A stretch of 64,000 nt of DNA from Parafrankia elaeagni. GTDB taxonomy: Bacteria > Actinomycetota > Actinomycetes > Frankiales > Frankiaceae. Where the stretch lies: assembly GCF_000374165.1 (NCBI RefSeq), contig NZ_KB893720.1, positions 1 to 64,000 on the forward strand, given 5' to 3'. A program made the translations under genes and the position numbers. The notes below the pieces were generated by a model. That model was not told the DNA's origin, searched no databases, and saw nothing but the letters and a program-made list of their open reading frames with translations. Positions 59,955 through 64,000 of the stretch are shown here, in pieces (positions within the stretch are counted from its first letter, which is position 1; the number at the start of each line of letters is the position of its first letter).

Positions 59955-61789
59955 GACCGGGCTACCTCCAGGTCGGCGCCGTCGGTGTGGGCGCTGTCGG
60001 TGCGAGAGCTGTCGGTGCGGCAGCCGTCGGTACGGGAGCCGCTGGCGTGCTCGGCACCATGGCCGGAGCAGCCACCGTCCCGGCCTCCCTTCCCGGCGCC
60101 AGCTCCGGAGCAGGAGCCGGCGCCGGGCCGGACGTGGACCGCGAACGCGAACGGGTCCTCGTCCATCAGGTCCGGGTCGAGCAGGTCGACGTCGACCAGC
60201 TCGCCACCGCGAACCTCAAGGTCCAGCTCAGCGGCGACGTCGGTCGGGGAAGTACCGGCGTCGCCGGAGCCGTCTGTGGGGGCGGCCGCGGTACGCGCCG
60301 CCGTGATGCGGGCGCCGGCCGCGGCAACAGCCGTCTCGATCAGTTCGTAGACCTCGATCGGTTCGATGCCGGCGTCCGCCAGCGCGTCGTACGGACCCGG
60401 GCCGATCTTGCTGCACAGGACTGCGGCACAGTCGGAGAGCATCGCGATGGTCTTGTCGAGCACCGAGGCGCCGTCACCGCATTCGGACGGGCCCTCGCAG
60501 TAGCGCTGGACGTCGCGGGTCTGGACGAGGCTGGCCCAGTTGCGCCCGGCCTCGTAGATCCAGAACTCGCTGGCGTGCCCGAAGTGCTGGTTCACCACGC
60601 CGCTGCCCTTGGTGGCGACGGCGACCAGGACGGTGTCGTCCGGCTTCGGGCCGCTGTCGGTGATGCGCAGCGTCTCGCGCTCGGTGCGGTTCTCCGCGCG
60701 CGACCGCTCGATCTCGGCGTGCACGGCCTGCCGGCCGGCGAGGTCGTAGGCGATCTCGCGGCCCTGGTAGGTGTCCGGGGTGAACTCGTCGCCGCGGTCC
60801 TCGCCCAGCATGCCGACCGCGTCGGCCCGGCACTGCCGGCAGTGCCGCATCATGTTCATGTCGGCGCCGTCGACACCCGCGCAGCTGTCCTGCAGGGCCT
60901 TGAGCTCCTGGGCGGTGGGGCCGCGCTGGCCGGCCAGACCGAAGACGGTGCCGTGCTCCGGCGCCGAGACCAGCGGCATCACGTTGTGCAGGAAGGCGCC
61001 GAGCCCGCGGACGGTCTGCGAGACCTCGACGAGGTGCTCGTCGTTGACCCCGGGGATCAGCACCGAGTTGACCTTGGCGAGGATCTTGCGCTCGGCGAGC
61101 ATCGCGAGCCCCTCGAGCTGGCGCTCGGAGAGGATCTTCGACGCCTCCCGCCCGGTGTACTTCTTGCCCTTGTAGGCGACCCAGGGGTAGATCCGCTCGC
61201 CGACCTCGGGGTCGATCATGTTGATCGTGATCGTGACGTGGTCGACGTTCAGGTCGGCGATGCGGTCGACGTGGTCAGGCAGGGTGAGCCCGTTCGTCGA
61301 CAGGCACAGCTTGATGTCCGGGCAGTCCCGCGCGACCAGTTCCAGGGTGCGGAAGGTGCGCTTCGGGTTGGCCAGCGGGTCGCCCGGGCCGGCGATGCCG
61401 AGCACGCTCATCTGCTTGATCTCGCTGGCGACCAGCTTGACCTTGGCGAGAGCGTCCTCGGGGGTCAGCAGGTCGCTGGTGACGCCGGGCCGGCTCTCGT
61501 TCGCGCAGTCGTACTTGCGGTTGCAGTAGTTGCACTGGATGTTGCAGCCGGGCGCCACCGCGACGTGCATCCGGGCGTAGAACTGGTGTGCCTCGGCGCT
61601 GTAACAGGGGTGGTTGGCGATCTTCTCGGCGATCTCCGGGTCGGTCGCCGGAGCGCTGCTGCCGCAGCTCGTCTTCGACGCGCAGCCGCCTCCCAGTGCC
61701 GCCGGGGCGGCGGACGCGGCGGACTGGCTGGGCACAGGCGCCGCCGGCGCGGTGGACAGCACCGGGAGCGCGACGGGCTCGCTGGTCAC
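59951..61789 (-). CDS. nifB: Nitrogenase cofactor biosynthesis protein NifB
   Basis: 612 residues; GTG 61789 overlaps the nifZ stop as GTGA. The radical-SAM cluster is C82, C86, C89 in [17 protein letters not shown], and [19 protein letters not shown] matches the SAM-binding GPGDP region in its later part ([10 protein letters not shown]). A NifX-like domain follows from about residue 395 ([20 protein letters not shown]). It makes NifB-co, the 8Fe core of FeMo-co. The last about 100 residues are a Gly/Ser/Cys/His/Asp-rich tail ([20 protein letters not shown]) not found in most NifB proteins. Confidence 0.95.
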   Translation of the reverse strand: MTSEPVALPVLSTAPAAPVPSQSAASAAPAALGGGCASKTSCGSSAPATDPEIAEKIANHPCYSAEAHQFYARMHVAVAPGCNIQCNYCNRKYDCANESRPGVTSDLLTPEDALAKVKLVASEIKQMSVLGIAGPGDPLANPKRTFRTLELVARDCPDIKLCLSTNGLTLPDHVDRIADLNVDHVTITINMIDPEVGERIYPWVAYKGKKYTGREASKILSERQLEGLAMLAERKILAKVNSVLIPGVNDEHLVEVSQTVRGLGAFLHNVMPLVSAPEHGTVFGLAGQRGPTAQELKALQDSCAGVDGADMNMMRHCRQCRADAVGMLGEDRGDEFTPDTYQGREIAYDLAGRQAVHAEIERSRAENRTERETLRITDSGPKPDDTVLVAVATKGSGVVNQHFGHASEFWIYEAGRNWASLVQTRDVQRYCEGPSECGDGASVLDKTIAMLSDCAAVLCSKIGPGPYDALADAGIEPIEVYELIETAVAAAGARITAARTAAAPTDGSGDAGTSPTDVAAELDLEVRGGELVDVDLLDPDLMDEDPFAFAVHVRPGAGSCSGAGAGKGGRDGGCSGHGAEHASGSRTDGCRTDSSRTDSAHTDGADLEVARS

Positions 61790-62172
61790 GACAGCCCCTC
61801 CTCCTCATCGGTGGTCCCGCTGGTCACGGCGGCGCTGCTGTCAGCCGCGGAACTCGTGGCGTGGACGGCTTCCCCGTGGCGGGGCTCACCGTCCCGGTCA
61901 TGGGCGTCAGCGCCGCCGGACGAGGATGCGCGGGGGTCCCGGGGCGCGGCCTCGAGCTCGCGCTCGAGGGCGCCGACGACCCTCCCGTTCTCGAACGCGA
62001 CGGCGTAGACGACGTGCTCCTGCAGGTAGAGACCGACGTTGATGACCTCGCCGCGGGTCCCCGGCTCGACCAGGATCTGGCCGGTGGCGATGTCCGGGTC
62101 CGGGAAGGTCCCGTCCTGGCGCAGCGCCTTGGTGGTCGCGACAACATCTCCGACATCGAAGGCGGACCTCAT
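61786..62172 (-). CDS. nifZ: NifZ
   Basis: 128 residues, start and stop both overlapping neighbours (TGATG with nifW, GTGA with nifB). The conserved N-terminal half includes FDVGDVVATTKALRQDGTFP and DIATGQILVEPGTRGEVINV, then GLYLQEHVVYAVAFENGRVV, the usual NifZ SH3-like fold. The last 50 residues are a variable Glu/Ser/Ala-rich tail. NifZ helps mature the second P-cluster of the MoFe protein. Confidence 0.92.
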   Translation of the reverse strand: MRSAFDVGDVVATTKALRQDGTFPDPDIATGQILVEPGTRGEVINVGLYLQEHVVYAVAFENGRVVGALERELEAAPRDPRASSSGGADAHDRDGEPRHGEAVHATSSAADSSAAVTSGTTDEEEGLS

Positions 62173-62549
62173 CAGCTCTGCTCCTTCCCATCTGGTCCCG
62201 CGGCTGCGGAGTGCTCGATCGTGATCGCGGACATCGGGACGAAGGCGGTGGGCTCCGGCGCGCGGTCCTTGAGGACCTTGAACAGCCGGTGGTCCAGGGC
62301 CGTCGCCGTCGTGAAGGCGTCGTAGGCGCGGATGAGCGCCGCCCGGTAGTCGCGCAGCAGCTCCTCCGGCTCCGGCGACCCGGCCGCATCGCCGTGCAGG
62401 GTGGCGATCTCGTCGGCGAAGTAGCGCAGGATGTGCAGCCGGTTCACGGCCACCACCCGCGGGTCGTAGTCGACGTCGAGCAGTTCGAAGTACTGCTCGG
62501 CGGTCGAGCAGCGGCGGAACTCGGCGAGCTGGCTGGCTGAGGTGGTCAC
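62172..62549 (-). CDS. nifW: NifW nitrogenase-stabilising protein
   Basis: 125 residues from GTG 62549, overlapping the DUF683 gene stop. [40 protein letters not shown] and [20 protein letters not shown] are the NifW family blocks. NifW binds the MoFe protein during maturation and is linked to oxygen tolerance. It is followed by nifZ with a 1-bp overlap. Confidence 0.93.
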   Translation of the reverse strand: MTTSASQLAEFRRCSTAEQYFELLDVDYDPRVVAVNRLHILRYFADEIATLHGDAAGSPEPEELLRDYRAALIRAYDAFTTATALDHRLFKVLKDRAPEPTAFVPMSAITIEHSAAAGPDGKEQS

Positions 62550-62803
62550 TGCCCCGCCCCCTTCGTCGCGCCGTTCGGCGACCCGTTCCCGGTGCTGGCG
62601 CGCAGTTCGCCTTCCAGCAGCGCGATCTCGGCGTAGGCGTCGTAGGTCCGGCGGGCGAGGTCGAGGATGTTCTCCCAGCCGAGCGGCAGTTCCTCGGAAA
62701 GGTCGTGCAGGTCGAGCTTGAGCTGGGATGCCTTGCTGTTCAGCTTGCGCAGCCGGGTCCGCACGGCGGCCGCGTCGGTTCCGGTGCTCGTCTCAGGAGT
62801 CAT
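62546..62803 (-). CDS. DUF683/CCE_0567-type nif-associated protein
   Basis: 85 residues from ATG 62803, with GGAGGT 8 bp upstream. It is mostly two long helices ([40 protein letters not shown]) as in the small helical hairpin family seen next to nifX and nifW in cyanobacteria, Frankia and proteobacteria. Its start lies 11 bp inside the DUF269 gene. Role unproven; binding of iron or of NifX-related factors has been suggested for the family. Confidence 0.88.
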   Translation of the reverse strand: MTPETSTGTDAAAVRTRLRKLNSKASQLKLDLHDLSEELPLGWENILDLARRTYDAYAEIALLEGELRASTGNGSPNGATKGAGQ

Positions 62804-63260
62804 CGCGGGCGACCTCCTTCCACTGGTCGACGTGCTTGACGGCGGCGGTGACGAAGGCCTCGCCGCGGGCGCCGAGGTCCTCCAGGGTGTTGAACCCGAA
62901 GCGCTGGACGTCCCGTAGGACGTCGGAGAGCACCACGAGCCGGCCGGCGAAGATGACCACCCGCCCGAAGCCCTCGTGGTTGAGGTCGAGAACGGTCGTC
63001 GTGACGGCGCCGGTCGCCTTCTCGATCGAGGCGGCGACCGCCTGGTAGAAGGACCGCACCCGCCCCTCGACCAGCGCGTCGATGTCGCAGGCGATGGCGA
63101 TCTGGCGCCGCTGCTCCCTGGTCAGGACGAACGGGCTGAGCAGGGCCTCGTCGGGGAGCCGGTCGAGGTTGCCGTAGGTGTCGCCGGCGCGGAGCTGGTC
63201 GACGAGGTCCCGCAGGAACCCCTCGGCCTTTGCGCCTGCCGCGTCTGCCGGTGCGGTCAT
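62793..63260 (-). CDS. NifX-associated protein (DUF269)
   Basis: 155 residues; the ATG at 63260 overlaps the nifX stop as [64 protein letters not shown] and [20 protein letters not shown] are the DUF269 blocks. The family nearly always lies directly after nifX and is thought to aid cofactor assembly. Length and layout are normal. Confidence 0.92.
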   Translation of the reverse strand: MTAPADAAGAKAEGFLRDLVDQLRAGDTYGNLDRLPDEALLSPFVLTREQRRQIAIACDIDALVEGRVRSFYQAVAASIEKATGAVTTTVLDLNHEGFGRVVIFAGRLVVLSDVLRDVQRFGFNTLEDLGARGEAFVTAAVKHVDQWKEVARDDS

Positions 63261-63718
63261 GCCGTTCCTCCCATGGTCGTCGAGGTCGACGTGGCCGAAT
63301 CCGACGGGGACGGCCCGGAGGAGACCGGGGTCCAGACGGGAACTTCCTGCGGGACGTGCGCCCGCAGGATCTTGCGCAGCCACGGTGGCGGGCTGCCGGC
63401 GAGCACGTCGACGAACTTGGTGAGCAGGCCGTCGATCGGGGTGCCCTTGGGGACCTTCATCGGGTGGATGCGGGCCTTGATGACCTTCGCCGCCGCGGTC
63501 CCGCCGATGTCGGAGACGTTGAGGATCGCGCAGTCGGTGACGGCCGCGAGCCGCGAGGCGATCTTGTCCTCCTCGTCGTCCTCCGCGGGGCCGAGCTCCC
63601 TGGTCTCGAACAGGCGGTAGCCCTCGGGGCCGACCTCGTACACGTCGAACCGGCGGCACCAGCCGAAGTGCTGGTCGACGGCGCTGCCGTCACCGGTCGC
63701 GAAGGCGATCTTCAACAT
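63257..63718 (-). CDS. nifX: NifX cofactor carrier
   Basis: 153 residues from ATG 63718, with AGGAG 6 bp upstream; a start 15 bp earlier is possible. [34 protein letters not shown] and [20 protein letters not shown] are typical of the NifX/NafY/NifB-C fold, with HFGW as the cofactor-binding histidine loop. The tail after residue 130 is Ser/Pro/Thr-rich. NifX carries NifB-co and VK-cluster to NifEN. The start overlaps the nifN stop by 7 bp. Confidence 0.93.
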   Translation of the reverse strand: MLKIAFATGDGSAVDQHFGWCRRFDVYEVGPEGYRLFETRELGPAEDDEEDKIASRLAAVTDCAILNVSDIGGTAAAKVIKARIHPMKVPKGTPIDGLLTKFVDVLAGSPPPWLRKILRAHVPQEVPVWTPVSSGPSPSDSATSTSTTMGGTA

Positions 63719-64000
63719 GAGGGCTCCTGGCACAGAACGTCGAGCTCGTCGAACGGGTCGATCCGGTGCTGGCTGACGTCTCGGCGCCCAGCGTGGTGGT
63801 CCCGGTGCGGGTCCATGCGGTGGTCCGCGTCGTGGTGGTGGTCGAGCAGCCGGTTCGCGGCGTCCACGAGGAGCCGCAGGCTGCCGGCGTACCCGGCGGT
63901 CGTGCGCAGGGTGGCGCCCAGCCGGTCGTAGATCGGGAAACCGACGGGCAGGTGCGGGGCGCCGATGCGGTCGGCGACGGCCCGCACGTGGCTGGACCCG
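63712..64000 (-). CDS. nifN: NifN, C-terminal part (runs off the window edge)
   Basis: Only the last 95 residues are in the window. [20 protein letters not shown] followed by [18 protein letters not shown] is the conserved end of nitrogenase-like beta proteins; the position before nifX identifies NifN rather than NifK. NifN with NifE forms the scaffold on which FeMo-co is completed. The last 45 residues are an unusual His/Asp-rich tail ([19 protein letters not shown]). The gene continues upstream, beyond 64000. Confidence 0.88.
   Translation of the reverse strand, partial: GSSHVRAVADRIGAPHLPVGFPIYDRLGATLRTTAGYAGSLRLLVDAANRLLDHHHDADHRMDPHRDHHAGRRDVSQHRIDPFDELDVLCQEPSC

Noticed and set aside
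59987-62008. 673-codon plus-strand open frame opposite nifB and nifZ
   Set aside because: Shadow of nifB/nifZ, whose cysteine motifs and overlaps are unambiguous.

Overview
The window is high-GC actinobacterial DNA, most likely from Frankia. It carries many F420- and CoA-dependent enzymes, TetR and GntR regulators, a PF04672-type methyltransferase and, at the right end, a nitrogen-fixation gene string in the order nifN-nifX-DUF269-DUF683-nifW-nifZ-nifB. The species is inferred from gene content only; no rRNA or other species marker lies in the window.

Layout: (1) 0-0.7 kb holds a GGTGGC repeat at the edge and a broken sugar-ABC permease remnant. (2) 0.8-2.7 kb encodes a GAF-GGDEF diguanylate cyclase. 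(3) 2.7-6.4 kb is a decayed integration hot spot: an intact tRNA-Lys(UUU), a 46-bp copy of its 3' half 2.25 kb downstream, a DUF429 gene between them, a related small reading frame after each tRNA end, and a ruined hexapeptide acetyltransferase. (4) 6.4-11.5 kb has a lipoprotein and a DUF4331 exported protein, divergent from a TPR protein coupled to a NicO-type nickel/cobalt transporter. (5) 11.5-18 kb has an F420 LLM oxidoreductase and a 1680-residue kinase-ATPase-TPR-GAF-GGDEF hybrid. (6) 17.6-26.2 kb is a mosaic of small genes: ADH pseudogene, lone TIR protein, DedA, S4, SRPBCC/TetR pair, F420-dependent NADP reductase, SGNH hydrolase, NTF2 folds and an SDR/TetR pair. (7) 26.3-30.9 kb is furA-katG flanked by an intact and a truncated copy of the same methyltransferase gene. 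(8) 31-38.3 kb has dehydrogenases, a second LLM enzyme, TetR, an amino-acid-type binding lipoprotein and an MFS exporter. (9) 38.6-48.1 kb is an acyl-CoA catabolic region: CoA-transferase III and MaoC hydratase, a cutinase, four acyl-CoA dehydrogenases whose junctions all overlap by 4 bp, a divergent GntR repressor and an EthD-like protein. (10) 48.2-53.5 kb has a GH26-like secreted hydrolase, a GNAT, an HTH-sensor plus glycosyltransferase-like pair and a small membrane protein. (11) 53.7-64 kb, all on the minus strand, is the 3' part of a nif operon running from nifN to a 2-oxoacid:ferredoxin oxidoreductase and a 7Fe ferredoxin.

The nif part reads as one production line. NifB makes the cofactor core, NifN (with NifE upstream, outside the window) and NifX process and carry it, and NifW/NifZ help mature the MoFe protein. 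NifS and a HesB-NifU fusion supply Fe-S clusters, with HesA alongside. The oxidoreductase and ferredoxin at the distal end could supply low-potential electrons. Nearly every junction overlaps by 1-11 bp (47 bp at nifS/korA), which implies translational coupling. The exceptions are a 68-bp gap before hesA and a 198-bp hairpin-bearing gap before the ferredoxin.
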